Assembly: GCF_019039035.1 (NCBI RefSeq)
Contig: NZ_JAHNZT010000031.1
Coordinates: forward strand, 1-64,000
Origin: Citreicoccus inhibens
Lineage (GTDB): Bacteria; Myxococcota; Myxococcia; Myxococcales; Myxococcaceae
Length of the DNA: 64,000 bases
Direction of reading: 5' to 3'
The notes under the pieces were generated by a model. It did not search any database. It saw nothing but the letters and a program-made list of their open reading frames with translations, and was not told where the DNA came from. Every line of letters begins with the position of its first letter. Within the stretch, counting starts at the first letter, position 1. The position numbers and the translations under genes are program-made. Below, piece by piece: positions 15,981 through 26,729 of the stretch.

Positions 15981-16445
15981 GTGTTCACCATCGACGAGCG
16001 CTACCGGGGACTGCCTGCCAGTCGCGAGCAGGTCCTCGCCCTGCACACCCCGCTCAACACGCCGCATGTGGCCATCCCTGGCAAGCAGGCCGGGGCCGCG
16101 CAGGCGTTCGTGGTGGGGCTTCGCGGAGGGCAGGGCGCGGGGGTGTTCATCTACCTGTACCTGGCGGATGCCGAGGACTGCGCCGTCTACGTGTCGGGCC
16201 GGCGCATCCAGAACGCGGATGAGTTCCGCGAGGACGAGAGCGACGCGCTCGCGTTCCTCGAGTCGCTGGGCTTCATGATGGACAACGCCAACTGGCGCGC
16301 GATGGCGACGGCCCAGCAGGACGAGTTGCTGCGGACGCTCCCGGTGTTCTTCAAGGACCCGAAGCTCGTGCCCGCGGTCAAGGCGCGCGCCGAGGAGAAG
16401 CGCAACGTGGCCACCACCTTGGGCCGTTTCCTGGCGGCCTTCTGA
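15981..16445 (+). CDS. Conserved hypothetical protein
   Basis: 154 residues from GTG 15981, supported by ACGGAG 6 nt upstream; a GTG at 15960 would add 7 residues. A compact soluble protein with mixed alpha/beta pattern (AFVVGLRGGQGAGVFIYLYL, DCAVYVSGRRI) and a helical C-terminus. No signal peptide. Family not recognised. It ends 23 nt before tgl, so it is probably in the same transcript; a link to type IV pili is only positional. Confidence 0.75.
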   Translation: MFTIDERYRGLPASREQVLALHTPLNTPHVAIPGKQAGAAQAFVVGLRGGQGAGVFIYLYLADAEDCAVYVSGRRIQNADEFREDESDALAFLESLGFMMDNANWRAMATAQQDELLRTLPVFFKDPKLVPAVKARAEEKRNVATTLGRFLAAF

Positions 16446-16468
16446 CCTCGTACCCCGGATTCCCGCAC

Positions 16469-17227
16469 ATGCCTCGCATCTTCCTCGCCTGTTCTCTTGC
16501 TGTGGTGGTCGCGCTCGCTGGTTGCGTGCACGTCCCGACCGACAAGGAGCGCAACAGCTCGCAGATCCACTTCGATCTGGGCGTGCAGCAGCAGCAGAAC
16601 GGCGACGTTCAGGACGCGCTGCGCGAGTTCCAGAAGGCGCTCGAATACAACCCCGAGAACGCGGAGGCGCACAACGCGATGGGAATCCTCCTGCACCTCG
16701 CCTTCCGGCGGCCTGCGGAGGCGAAGGGGCACTACGAGGAGGCGCTCAAGCTGCGTCCGACGTTCTCGGAGGCTCGCACGAACCTGGCCAACGTGGAGCT
16801 GGATCAGGGCCGGTACGATCAGGCCATCAAGCTCTACGAGGAGGTCCTCAACGACATGCTCTACGCGACGCCGTTCATCGCGCAGGGCAACCTGGGGTGG
16901 GCCCAGTACAAGAAGGGCGAGACGGACAAGGCGCTGCAGAGCATCAAGGCGGCCGTGACGCTCAACCCGAACTTCTGCCTGGGCTACAAGAACCTCGGGC
17001 TCATCTACGACGAGACGGGGCGCACCGAGGACGCTTGCCGCCAGTTTGGGCGGTACCGGGAGAACTGCCCGGAGGTCGCGGACGCGTACCTGCGTGAGGG
17101 CGTCTGCCAGGCGAAGTTGGGGCAGGTGGAGGCCGCGAAGCAGGCCTTCTCCCAGTGCGAGGCGAAGGCCAAGGCCAGCGAGCAGGGGCTGAAGGACGAT
17201 TGCCAACGCCTGCTGGGTCACCTCTAG
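16469..17227 (+). CDS. tgl: Tgl-like TPR lipoprotein, pilotin of the type IV pilus secretin
   Basis: 252 residues. A lipoprotein signal ends in the lipobox LAGC (Cys19). About six TPR units follow (FDLGVQQQQNGDVQDALREF, PENAEAHNAMGILL, RTNLANVELDQGRYDQAIKL, GNLGWAQYKKGETDKALQSI, LGYKNLGLIYDETGRTEDAC and a last Cys-containing one). In M. xanthus, Tgl is an outer-membrane TPR lipoprotein of this size that promotes PilQ secretin assembly and social motility, and can be passed between cells by contact. Size, lipobox, repeats and neighbourhood downstream of rpoBC agree with Tgl. The pil genes are not in this window. The alternative is a generic PilF/PilW-type TPR lipoprotein. Confidence 0.8.
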   Translation: MPRIFLACSLAVVVALAGCVHVPTDKERNSSQIHFDLGVQQQQNGDVQDALREFQKALEYNPENAEAHNAMGILLHLAFRRPAEAKGHYEEALKLRPTFSEARTNLANVELDQGRYDQAIKLYEEVLNDMLYATPFIAQGNLGWAQYKKGETDKALQSIKAAVTLNPNFCLGYKNLGLIYDETGRTEDACRQFGRYRENCPEVADAYLREGVCQAKLGQVEAAKQAFSQCEAKAKASEQGLKDDCQRLLGHL

Positions 17228-17246
17228 TCCGTTCCCCAGAGAGCTC

Positions 17247-17633
17247 GTGGATCACGTCGACTTTGGCAAGTATCTGAGCCAGCAGCGGGAGCTGCGGGGG
17301 TTGTCGCGCGAGGAGGTCTCGCGTGCGACGAAGATTCCCCCGAGCTTGGTCGCGGCGTTGGAAGCAGGGCAGGTGGAGCGCCTGCCCGCGCGCGTGTTCG
17401 TGCTGAACTACATCCGGGCGTATGCGCAGGTCATCGGGCTGTCTCCCGAGGAGGCGGTGCTGCGCTACGAGGAGGTGGACAAGGCCGTGCCCGCGCCGGC
17501 TCCGGCCCAGCTTGAACGCGAGCGGCGCAAGCGGGCCTACGTGAGCCTGTCCGCGCTCGTGGTGCTCGTCCTCGCGGGCGTGTACCTGTTCCTCGTGCTG
17601 ACCGGGAAGCTTCCCTCGCCGCTGAGGCGTTGA
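17247..17633 (+). CDS. Membrane-anchored HTH protein (RodZ-like N-terminus)
   Basis: 128 residues starting at GTG 17247. An N-terminal helix-turn-helix of the RodZ/HTH_25 type (FGKYLSQQRELRGLSREEVS; KIPPSLVAALEAGQVERLPA) is followed by a Pro/Ala linker, a basic stop and one transmembrane helix (about 97-119), with only a few residues beyond. Full RodZ has a periplasmic domain, which is missing here, so this is a cytoplasmic HTH tethered to the membrane. Its partner may be cytoskeletal or DNA; neither can be decided. It lies between tgl and recO. Confidence 0.72.
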   Translation: MDHVDFGKYLSQQRELRGLSREEVSRATKIPPSLVAALEAGQVERLPARVFVLNYIRAYAQVIGLSPEEAVLRYEEVDKAVPAPAPAQLERERRKRAYVSLSALVVLVLAGVYLFLVLTGKLPSPLRR

Positions 17634-17641
17634 ACGAGGCC

Positions 17642-18376
17642 ATGGAGCGCTACGTCGACGACGCACTCGTCCTGTCCACGACGGACTACGGAGACTCGGA
17701 TCGGCTGGTGACCGTGCTGACGCGCGAGCACGGGAAGTTGACCGCGTTCGCCGCGGGCGCGCGCAAGAGCAAGCGGAGGTTCGCGGGCGCGCTCGAGCCG
17801 TTCATGCGCCTGCGCATCCACGTCGTGGAGACGCGCGGGACGACGGTCCGGCTGGACGCGGCGGACATCGTCGCGGGGTACTACGCCGCGCGAGACGACC
17901 TGTCGCTCATCGCGCGAGCGCTCTATGCGGTGGAGCTGTGCCGCGAGCTGACCCGCGAGCATGAGCCCCAGGCGGAGCTCTTCACGCTGCTGGAGGAGTA
18001 CCTGGTCCGGCTGAACGCGAAGGAAGCGGGCCCCACTTCGCTGTTGGCGTTCGAGCTGTCGGTGCTTGCGCATGCGGGGCTGATGCCCCGATTCGATTCG
18101 TGCTCGCTCTGCGGGGGGATTCCGGGCGAGCGCCCTCGCTTTGATCAGGAGCACGGCGGCGCCATCTGTGAGCCGTGTGGCGGCCGGGCCCGTGAGTCCG
18201 TGGCCGTTCCCGTGGCGCTGCTGTCCGGGCTTCGTGCCCTGCAAGAGGGTCAGCGCACGCCGCTGCCCGCGGACCTTCGGGCCCGAGCGCGAGGACTGCT
18301 CAACGTCTTCATCTCTCACCACCTGGGTCGGCGCTTGAAGAGCGTGGACTTCATGGCTCAGGTGGGGCTGGACTAG
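17642..18376 (+). CDS. recO: DNA repair protein RecO
   Basis: 244 residues. RecO anneals single strands and helps RecR load RecA at gaps (RecFOR pathway). Start chosen at ATG 17642 (MERYVDDALVLSTTDYGDSD), the usual N-terminal OB-fold beginning; a TTG 12 nt upstream is less likely. Visible: KLTAFAAGARKSKRRFAGAL (about 32-51), the helical middle and the zinc-binding cysteines CSLCGG and CEPCGG. The length matches the family. Confidence 0.92.
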   Translation: MERYVDDALVLSTTDYGDSDRLVTVLTREHGKLTAFAAGARKSKRRFAGALEPFMRLRIHVVETRGTTVRLDAADIVAGYYAARDDLSLIARALYAVELCRELTREHEPQAELFTLLEEYLVRLNAKEAGPTSLLAFELSVLAHAGLMPRFDSCSLCGGIPGERPRFDQEHGGAICEPCGGRARESVAVPVALLSGLRALQEGQRTPLPADLRARARGLLNVFISHHLGRRLKSVDFMAQVGLD

Positions 18377-18387
18377 GACACAGCGAC

Positions 18388-19389
18388 ATGAGCGACGCGG
18401 GGCCGCTGGACGTGGTGTGCGTGGGGGAGACCTTGGTGGACTTCCTCCCCGCGGCGACAGGCCGAGCGGTGCGCGAGGTGGAGTCCTGGCATCCGTGCTC
18501 TGGAGGTTCGCCCGCCAACGTCGCGGTGGGGCTCGCGAGGCTCGGGCTGCGCTCGGCGATGGTGGGCGTGGTGGGCGCGGATGAGTTCGGGCACTTCCTT
18601 CGGGACAGGCTGGCCGCGGAGGGCGTGGACATCAGCCACCTGCGACAGGTGACCGAGGCGCGCACGGGCCTGGTGTTCATCTCCCTGGATGCGAAGGGGG
18701 AGCGCACCTTCACGTTCTTCCGGACGCGCTCGGCGGAGTTTCTGCTCGGGCGCGCGGATGTGGATCCGGCGCTCCTCTCGCGTGCGAGCGTGGTGCACTG
18801 CGGCTCCAACTCGCTGCTGCTGCCCGAGTCGCGCGAGGCCATGGTCACGATGCTCGAGACGGCGCGGGCGGCGGGCCGCATCGTGAGCTGCGATCCCAAC
18901 CTGCGCCTGCACGCGTGGGAAGACCCTGGCGAGCTGAAGGCGTTGCTCGCGAGGCTGTTGCCGTTGTGCACGGTGGTGAAGCTGTCCGAGGAGGAGATCT
19001 CCTTCTGCACGGGCGCGGAGACGCCCGAGGGCGCGCTGGTGGCGCTGTCCTCGATGGGCGTGCGACTGCCCGTCGTGACGCTGGGCGAGCGCGGCGTCGT
19101 CTTCCTCTGGAATGGGGAGCGGGTGCACGTCCCGGCCCCGCGCGTGGAGGTGGTGGACACCACGGGGGCGGGTGACGGGTTCGTCTCGGGGCTCCTGCAT
19201 GGGCTGGTGCGCTGGTACGGAACCCCTCGCGCCCTGGAGGCGGCGACGCGCGCGGAGCTGGAGTCGCTCTGCACGTTCGCCTGCGCGGTGGGCGCGCAGG
19301 TCGTCACCCGGCTGGGCGCAGTGGCCGCGCTTCCTCGCGCTGGCGACGTGGAGGCGTGGCTTCCGCGCCGCCCGCCTCCCGCTGGGTGA
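18388..19389 (+). CDS. PfkB-family carbohydrate kinase (fructokinase-like)
   Basis: 333 residues, a ribokinase-fold sugar kinase. The sugar-side motif GGSPANVAVGLARLG (39-53) and the C-terminal anion-hole/catalytic motif DTTGAGDGF (257-265, base Asp263) are intact. The opening VVCVGETLVDFLP resembles fructokinase and 2-keto-3-deoxygluconate kinase subgroups; the true sugar cannot be told. It starts 11 nt after recO and probably shares its transcript. Confidence 0.88.
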   Translation: MSDAGPLDVVCVGETLVDFLPAATGRAVREVESWHPCSGGSPANVAVGLARLGLRSAMVGVVGADEFGHFLRDRLAAEGVDISHLRQVTEARTGLVFISLDAKGERTFTFFRTRSAEFLLGRADVDPALLSRASVVHCGSNSLLLPESREAMVTMLETARAAGRIVSCDPNLRLHAWEDPGELKALLARLLPLCTVVKLSEEEISFCTGAETPEGALVALSSMGVRLPVVTLGERGVVFLWNGERVHVPAPRVEVVDTTGAGDGFVSGLLHGLVRWYGTPRALEAATRAELESLCTFACAVGAQVVTRLGAVAALPRAGDVEAWLPRRPPPAG

Positions 19390-19564
19390 GGTGGGGCACG
19401 GCCCCGCGTCGGCCTGATGCGTCAAGGCGTGGCCCCGGAGCGTTCGCGGGCCCGATTTCGCATCGCGGATCCGCGACTCGTCCGAGGGGAGATCCGGCCC
19501 TGGGGTCTTTTCGACGCGTTGTCAATCGACGGTGAGGTCGCGGCCGGGTAACATGCTGCGGCAC

Positions 19565-21853
19565 ATGAGTACGCAGGGAGGCGCCGGAGCTGATCCCGAT
19601 CGGGGGCGGCGCATCGGTAAATACGAGATCCTCACGCGCCTCTCGATGGGGGGGATGGCGGAGCTGTTCCTGGCCTTCACCTCGGGGCCTGGAGGCTTCC
19701 GCAAGTTCGTCGCGGTGAAGCAGATCCTCCCGGACATCAAGAAGGACGACCAGTTCGTCAAGATGTTCCTGGACGAGGCGCGCATCACCGCGGCGTTCTC
19801 CCACGCCAACATCGGGCAGGTTTTCGATCTGGGCGAGGAGGACGGCGAGCTGTACCTCGCCATGGAGTTCCTGCCCGGTCAGAACCTCGAGCAGGTGGTG
19901 AAGGCGGCCTCCCGAAAGGGGCAGCCGCTCCCTGTCGGGTTCTCGTCGCGCGTGCTGCGTGACTCTTGCCTGGGGCTGCACTACGCGCATCACTTCACGG
20001 ATCCCGCTGGCAAGCCCGTGGCGGTGGTTCACCGCGACGTCTCGCCGAAGAACGTGATGATCACCTACGACGGGGTCGTGAAGGTGATCGACTTCGGCAT
20101 CGCGAAGGCGCGCGGGAAGCTCGGTCGCACCCAGGTGGGGACGGTGAAGGGGACCAGCGGCTACATGTCCCCCGAGCAGGTTCGCAACCAGGCGTTGGAC
20201 GGGCGCAGCGACCTGTTCTCCGCGGGCGTGATGTTGCATGAGCTGCTGACGGGCCAGCGGCTCTTCAACGGGCCTCACGAAGCCGCGGTGATGATGCAGA
20301 TCGTGAGCGACGAGATTCCCTCGCCGCGCTCGCTCAATCCCGCGGTCCCCGAGGCGCTGGACGCGGTGGTGATGCGCGCGCTCGCGCGGGACTCCTCGAA
20401 GCGCTTCGCCACGTGCCGCGAGATGGCGCGCGCCATCGAGGCCGCGCTGGGCTCGGAGCTGTTCGACGAAGACGGCATGGCCGCCGTCATGGGGGAACTC
20501 TTCGAGGAGAAGCGCCAGAAGACGCGCACGCTCCTGGAGTTGGCCAGCCGCGCCGAGGATGCCCGCGTCAGCGAGGCCGCCGGCGCGCTCCAGCAGGAAG
20601 AGGGTCCGGAGGGCGCTGGCGCGGCGAAATCCCCGCCGCGTCCGCGACTCACGCCGGATGTCCCTTCGGACGCCAACTCGCCGACGCGCAGCCTCCCCGC
20701 GCGGCGCCCCGAGGCCGCCCACACGCCTCGCACGGGCCGCACGGTCGATACGTCCCCGGGGACGCGCACGCCTCGGCCCGCAGGTACGGAAGCCGCCGCG
20801 CCCGCTCGCGCGCCTCGCGTGGACAGTGCTCCCGAGGGCGCTCCGTCACGCACGCCGCGCCCGCGGCTCGTCGCGAAGTCCGAGGCAGATGAGGCCTCCG
20901 CTCAGACGGGAGTGGAGGAGGCGCTCAACGAGCCGAGTGACCTGCAGACGCAGCGCTTCCGGTCTCGGCCCCCGCGTCCTGGTGCGGCTCCGGCGCGGGC
21001 GGGACGTGCGGGTGGCGCGCGCAGCGACACGCCACGTGAGACGCCGGCGAGCGGAAAGCAGGGCTCGGGTTGGCTCGGAAAGATTGTCTGGCTGGGCGTC
21101 ATCGCGGGCTTGGGCGTGCTCGTCTCGCGCGAGCCCGTGCGCAAGCTGTTCGTCCCCGCGTATGAGTCCGCGAAGAAGTGGGTGAAGGACGAGCTGGATC
21201 CGCCCGCGCCCCAGGATCCCGCGGCCGATGCGAAGTGGCCGCCCGCGCGCAGCGGCCCTCCCGCCACGTTCGTTCAGCACGAGGCCCCCGCCGAGCCGAC
21301 CACGCCACCTCCCGCCCAACCCGAGGCTCCCGCCAAGGTCGAGGAGCCCGTCGTCGAGGAGAAGAAGGACACCAGGTCCGCCACCGCGAACAAGGGGACG
21401 CGCGCAACCAAGGATGGCGCCAACTCCGCGCATCGTTCGGGTGCGACGGAGGAGGCGGTCGCGGCCAAGGGCAAACGGGGACGCCCGGCGACTTCCGAGG
21501 CGCCCGCAGCTCCGCGAGCGCCCGCGGCTGAGCCCGTCACCACCGTGACGCAGAGCCCGGATGGCATGGCGCAGGTGCTCGACACGCGCACGGCGAAGGG
21601 CGCGGCGAAGGCGGGCCTCGGTTGGCTGACCCTGTCCACGCTGCCGCTGCACGCGGCGGTGTTCGATGGCTCCACGCAGTTGGGGACCACGCCGCTGCAG
21701 AAGTTCCCGCTGCCCGTGGGGACCTATCGCTTGCGAGTGGTGGACCCGACCAGCTCCGACGGCGCGAGCAAGTTGTTGTCCGCTCCCATCCGTCCAGGTG
21801 AAGTGACGAAGCTCCAGATTCGACTGGCCGACCTCCCGAGCTACGCGGACTGA
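19565..21853 (+). CDS. Transmembrane Ser/Thr protein kinase with C-terminal PEGA-like domain
   Basis: 762 residues from ATG 19565 (an in-frame ATG at 19553 would add 4). The kinase domain (about 19-290) has GKYEILTRLSMGGMAELFLA with the glycine-rich loop, the ATP-binding Lys52, catalytic HRDVSPKNV (156-164, Asp158), DFG (176-178) and SGYMSPEQ; the HRDVSPKN variant is common in myxobacterial kinases. A long Pro/Ala/Arg-rich linker leads to one transmembrane helix (about 501-521), then a periplasmic low-complexity part and a PEGA-like domain (LSTLPLHAAVFDGSTQLGTT). It probably senses an envelope signal. The substrate is unknown; FHA proteins encoded 7 kb downstream are candidates. Confidence 0.9.
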   Translation: MSTQGGAGADPDRGRRIGKYEILTRLSMGGMAELFLAFTSGPGGFRKFVAVKQILPDIKKDDQFVKMFLDEARITAAFSHANIGQVFDLGEEDGELYLAMEFLPGQNLEQVVKAASRKGQPLPVGFSSRVLRDSCLGLHYAHHFTDPAGKPVAVVHRDVSPKNVMITYDGVVKVIDFGIAKARGKLGRTQVGTVKGTSGYMSPEQVRNQALDGRSDLFSAGVMLHELLTGQRLFNGPHEAAVMMQIVSDEIPSPRSLNPAVPEALDAVVMRALARDSSKRFATCREMARAIEAALGSELFDEDGMAAVMGELFEEKRQKTRTLLELASRAEDARVSEAAGALQQEEGPEGAGAAKSPPRPRLTPDVPSDANSPTRSLPARRPEAAHTPRTGRTVDTSPGTRTPRPAGTEAAAPARAPRVDSAPEGAPSRTPRPRLVAKSEADEASAQTGVEEALNEPSDLQTQRFRSRPPRPGAAPARAGRAGGARSDTPRETPASGKQGSGWLGKIVWLGVIAGLGVLVSREPVRKLFVPAYESAKKWVKDELDPPAPQDPAADAKWPPARSGPPATFVQHEAPAEPTTPPPAQPEAPAKVEEPVVEEKKDTRSATANKGTRATKDGANSAHRSGATEEAVAAKGKRGRPATSEAPAAPRAPAAEPVTTVTQSPDGMAQVLDTRTAKGAAKAGLGWLTLSTLPLHAAVFDGSTQLGTTPLQKFPLPVGTYRLRVVDPTSSDGASKLLSAPIRPGEVTKLQIRLADLPSYAD

Positions 21854-21862
21854 CGGCCGTTC

Positions 21863-21891
21863 TTGACGCTCCCGGACCCCCTCACTAGGGT
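21863..21891 (+). promoter_or_regulatory. Promoter candidate for glyQS
   Basis: TTGACG (21863-21868), an exact 17-nt spacer and TAGGGT (21886-21891), 45 nt before the glyQ start. Confidence 0.55.
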
Positions 21892-21936
21892 CCGCGCGTC
21901 TTTCCTTCGACGCACTGCGAGAAGGACTCGCCAGCT

Positions 21937-22918
<982 letters not shown>

Positions 22919-22929
<11 letters not shown>

Positions 22930-25033
22930 TCTTCTCCTGGAGGTGGGCGCCGAGGAGATTCCGGCGTCGTTCATCACCCCCGCGCTGGAAGACCTGAAGC
23001 GCGTGCTCACCGAGCGGATGGCGGAAGCGCGCCTGAAGCACGGCGAAGTGCGCACGCTGGGCACGCCGCGCCGTCTGGCCGTCATCGTGCGCGACATCGC
23101 CGACGCGGGCGACGACGTGGTGAAGGATGTCCTCGGGCCCAGCGCCAAGGCCGCCTTCGACGCGCAGGGCAAGGCCACCAAGGCCGCGGAGAAGTTCGCC
23201 GAGAGCCTCAAGCTGGACGTGTCCGCGCTCGGGCGGACGCAGACCCCCAAGGGCGAGTACGTGTCCGCGCGGGTCGAGGAGAAGGGCCGTCCGGCCGCCG
23301 CGGTGCTCCAGGACGCGCTGCACGCGGCGGTGCACGGCGTGAACTTCCGCAAGTCCATGCGCTGGGGCGACGTGGACGTGTCCTTCGCGCGCCCGGTGCA
23401 GTGGATGATCGCGCTGTTGGGCGGCGAGGTGTTGCCGGTGGTGTTCGGCGACGTGAAGAGCGGGCGCACCACCTATGGCCACCGCTTCCTGGCCCCGGGC
23501 GCCATCGAGGTGGCGGGGCCGAAGGACTACGAGGCCGCGCTGGAGAGGGCGCACGTCATCCCGGACCTCGCCAAGCGCCGCGCGCTCCTCGTGGAGCGGG
23601 TGCGCGCCGCCGCCCAGTCCGCGGGCGGCGCGGTGCTGGAGGATGAGGGGCTGATGGATCAGGTCACCAACCTGATCGAGCTGCCGAATCCCGTGGTGGG
23701 CACGTTCGAGGCGCGTCACCTGGACCTGCCGCCCGAGGTGCTGGTGCAGGAGATGAAGAGTCACCAGCGCTACTTCTCGCTGGTGGACGGGCAGGGGAAG
23801 CTGCTGCCCAAGTTCATCGCCGTGTCCAACACGCCCGTGCGCGACTCGCAGCTCAGCCTGCGGGGGTATGAGCGCGTGCTGCGCTCGCGTCTGGCGGACG
23901 GACGGTTCTTCTTCGATGAGGACCGCAAGACGCCGCTGGCGGACCGCGTGGAGAAGCTGGGCCGCGTGGTGTGGCAGAATCAACTCGGCACCTATCTGGA
24001 CAAGGTGGAGCGGTTCCGCTCGCTGGCCGTCTGGCTGGCAGAGCGCTCCGGCAAGGCGAGCGAGGCGGCCACCATCGAGCGCGCCGCGACGCTGTCCAAG
24101 GCGGACCTCGTCACGGGCATGGTGGGCGAGTTCCCCGAGCTTCAAGGGGTGATGGGCCGCGAGTACGCGCGCGCCGGCGGCGAGCCGGAGGCGGTGGCGG
24201 TCGCCATCTTCGAGCACTACCTGCCGCGCGGCGCCGAAGACGCGCTGCCGTCGCAGGATGGTGGCGCCTTCGTTGGCCTCGCGGACCGGCTCGATTCGCT
24301 GTGCGGCATCTTCGCCATCGGCAAGGCGCCATCGGGCGCGGCGGACCCGTTCGCGCTGCGTCGCGCCTGCCTGTCCATCATCCGCATCGTGTTGGGGCGT
24401 GGCTATCGCTTCAGCCTCTCCGGCGCGGTGGATGAGGCGCTCCGCTTGCTTGCGCCGAAGATCGCCAACGTGAAGCGCAAGCCCGGCGAGGCCTCGCCGC
24501 GCGAGCAGGTGCTGGAGTTCTTCCGCGGCCGTCTCAAGGCGCTGTGGGGAGAGCACCACCGCACGGACGTCGTGGAGGCCGTGCTGTCCGCGGGGTTCGA
24601 TGACCTGGTGGCGGCGCACAAGCGGGTGGAGGCGCTGAGCCTGCTCGTGGGGCGCGCGGACTTCCAGCCGCTCGCGGTGGCGTTCAAGCGCGTGGCGAAC
24701 ATCGTCGAGAAGCAGGGCAAGGACGTCGCGGAGGGGCAGACGAATCCCCAGAAGTTCACCGACGAGCCCGAGCGCAACCTGCACGCGGCCTTCACCCAGG
24801 CGCGCGCCAAGGTGGGCTCGCTGGTGGGCACGGACGACTTCGCGGGGGCGCTGCGGGAGATCACCAGCCTGAAGCCCGCCGTGGACGTCTTCTTCGACAA
24901 GGTGATGGTGATGGCGGAGGACAAGGACCTCCGCGAGAACCGCATCCGGTTCCTCACGGAGATTGGTGCCCTGTTCAATCAGGTGGCCGACTTCTCGAAG
25001 ATCCAGGCCGAGGCGCCCGCGTCCGCGGCCTGA
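22919..25033 (+). CDS. glyS: Glycyl-tRNA synthetase beta subunit
   Basis: 704-residue beta subunit, which binds tRNA-Gly and supports aminoacylation by GlyQ. It starts at GTG 22919 ([20 protein letters not shown]) inside the end of glyQ. Family landmarks include [17 protein letters not shown] with [30 protein letters not shown] and [18 protein letters not shown]. The C-terminal DALR-like anticodon-binding part (about 580-690) is present. Length is normal for the family. Confidence 0.98.
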
Positions 25034-25052
25034 GCCCCCCTGGGGAGGGGGC
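25034..25052 (+). other. Short GC hairpin after glyS
   Basis: A 6-bp stem (25034-25039 with 25047-25052) immediately after the glyS stop, no U-run. Weak candidate for the end of the glyQS transcript. Confidence 0.3.
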
Positions 25053-25145
25053 GGGCACCGGGATTCCCGGGGTGGCTGCTTGCCTCCCCGGGTGTCCCAA
25101 GGCGTTGGGTGGCGGGCGTCCGGGAATACGGCGAGCCCTTTGCAG

Positions 25146-25174
25146 TTGCCCGCGACGGGGCCCGTTCCTACACT
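25146..25174 (+). promoter_or_regulatory. Promoter candidate for the Kil/Tad-like gene block
   Basis: TTGCCC (25146-25151), a 17-nt spacer and TACACT (25169-25174), 13 nt before the ATG of the first lipoprotein gene. It would drive at least the first two genes of the block. Confidence 0.45.
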
Positions 25175-25187
25175 CCGCCCCCCTCTG

Positions 25188-26729
25188 ATGCGCCCCTCCT
25201 TCCTGACCTCCGCGCTGCTCCTGCTCGCGTCGTGCTCGGCCACCACCGAGTCACACCCGTCTCCCTCGACCCGCTTCGTGTACCCAAGCGGCCTTGAGTT
25301 CTGGCGACCCGCGGGCAGCCTTCCGCCGTCCACCAACGGCTACCTCTTCGTCGCGAGCGCCAACTTCGACAGCTGCTTCGACAGCGGCGCGGTCATGGCG
25401 GTCAACCTGGATTCGATTGGACAGGGGCAAGGCAAGCCGCTGCCCACCCTGGACCCCGCTCAGCCCTTCAGCGGCACGCCGCTGGAGATCACCGAGCTGA
25501 ACGTGCCCTCCGAGGCGTACGTTCAAATCGACAGCTTCGCGGGGGAGATGGCCTCGTGGAGCAACCCCGGCAACGGCGGGCTGCCGCGCCTCTTCGTGCC
25601 GTCTCGGGCGAAGAACAACTTCCTGCACGCCATCGATTTCAAGCTGGATGGCGGCACGGGCGCACTGGCGTGCGCGCAGAGCGGCGCCGGGCGTGACTGT
25701 GCTCAGAATGCGCTGTCGCTCACGAGCGACATCCCGCACTCGGCAGCCGACCTTCCGAGGGCGCCTTCGCCGATCGGCGTCACGGTGGATCCGGCCTCGG
25801 GTTCTGTCTACGTGACGCACTCGGAGGCGGCGGACTCTCCGGCGCGCACGAGTAAGAACTTCGCGAACTATCTGGTCTCGGTGCCGGCGGACAATCCCGT
25901 CCGGGACAACCTGGAGTTCATCTTGCTGTCGCGGGATGGCCTCACGTACGGCGGCACGGACGCGACGGCGGTGGGGGATGGGTACCTCTACGTCACCGGT
26001 CGCAACTACGTGCAGGGGTCGTCGGGCACGGTGGGCGCCAGCTTCATCCTGCGGCTGGTCGACAAGTTCGACCACACGCACGTCATCGAGCCGAACGTCT
26101 TCTCCCAGGTCCGGATCAGCGAGGCGCGTGGGGCGCAGGTGGTGCGTGCTCCGGTGGACCCCGCCGCGCCGCTGGTGCGCAAGGAGCGGCTCTACATGCT
26201 GGCCCGAGGGCCAGACACGCTGCTCGTCTTCGACTTCGAGTACAAGCTGCCGGATCCGGCCTTGGGCGAGGTGCGCCCGAGCACTCCCTCGTTCCGCATC
26301 GTCTCGACCGTGCCGATGCCGGGTGGAACGAGCGAGCTGCGGTTGGTGCGCCGCTCGAAGGGCTCGGTGGGCGACAACATCATCGCGGTGACGAGCACGA
26401 CGGATGGCGCCCTGTCTCTCTATGACGAGAAGCTGGGGCAGGTCGTGGCGCAGGTAGCGCTCGGCACCGGCTTGAACCAGAACACGAACCCCACGCAGTC
26501 CTTCGGGCTGGCCGTGGACAATCCGGACGGAGAGTTGGCCGCGGGGGCCGCGGGACGGATCAACGCGGCCCGGGTTTTCGTGACGAACTTCGGAGCGGGC
26601 CAGGTCACCGTGGTGGACATCCCGGATCTCAATCGCCCCCAAGATGCGCGCCTCGTCGCGCGCATTGGCACGCGCCAGGAGCGCGATCTGCGCCAAGGCA
26701 CCAGCGTGTGTGAGGAGAACAACCCGTGA
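25188..26729 (+). CDS. Beta-propeller-like lipoprotein upstream of the kil genes
   Basis: 513 residues from ATG 25188. The signal sequence MRPSFLTSALLLLASC ends in the lipobox LASC (Cys16), so this is a probable outer-membrane lipoprotein. The mature part is beta-rich with repeated strand pairs such as NGYLFVASANFDSC, PRLFVPSRAKNNFLHAIDFK, GSVYVTHSEA, DGYLYVTGRNYV, RLYMLARGPDTLLVFDF and ARVFVTNFGAGQVTVVDIPD, a YVTN-like propeller pattern. The stop overlaps the next gene's start (GTGA). Its place before the Tad-like genes suggests a surface partner of that machine; no function is proven. Confidence 0.78.
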   Translation: MRPSFLTSALLLLASCSATTESHPSPSTRFVYPSGLEFWRPAGSLPPSTNGYLFVASANFDSCFDSGAVMAVNLDSIGQGQGKPLPTLDPAQPFSGTPLEITELNVPSEAYVQIDSFAGEMASWSNPGNGGLPRLFVPSRAKNNFLHAIDFKLDGGTGALACAQSGAGRDCAQNALSLTSDIPHSAADLPRAPSPIGVTVDPASGSVYVTHSEAADSPARTSKNFANYLVSVPADNPVRDNLEFILLSRDGLTYGGTDATAVGDGYLYVTGRNYVQGSSGTVGASFILRLVDKFDHTHVIEPNVFSQVRISEARGAQVVRAPVDPAAPLVRKERLYMLARGPDTLLVFDFEYKLPDPALGEVRPSTPSFRIVSTVPMPGGTSELRLVRRSKGSVGDNIIAVTSTTDGALSLYDEKLGQVVAQVALGTGLNQNTNPTQSFGLAVDNPDGELAAGAAGRINAARVFVTNFGAGQVTVVDIPDLNRPQDARLVARIGTRQERDLRQGTSVCEENNP

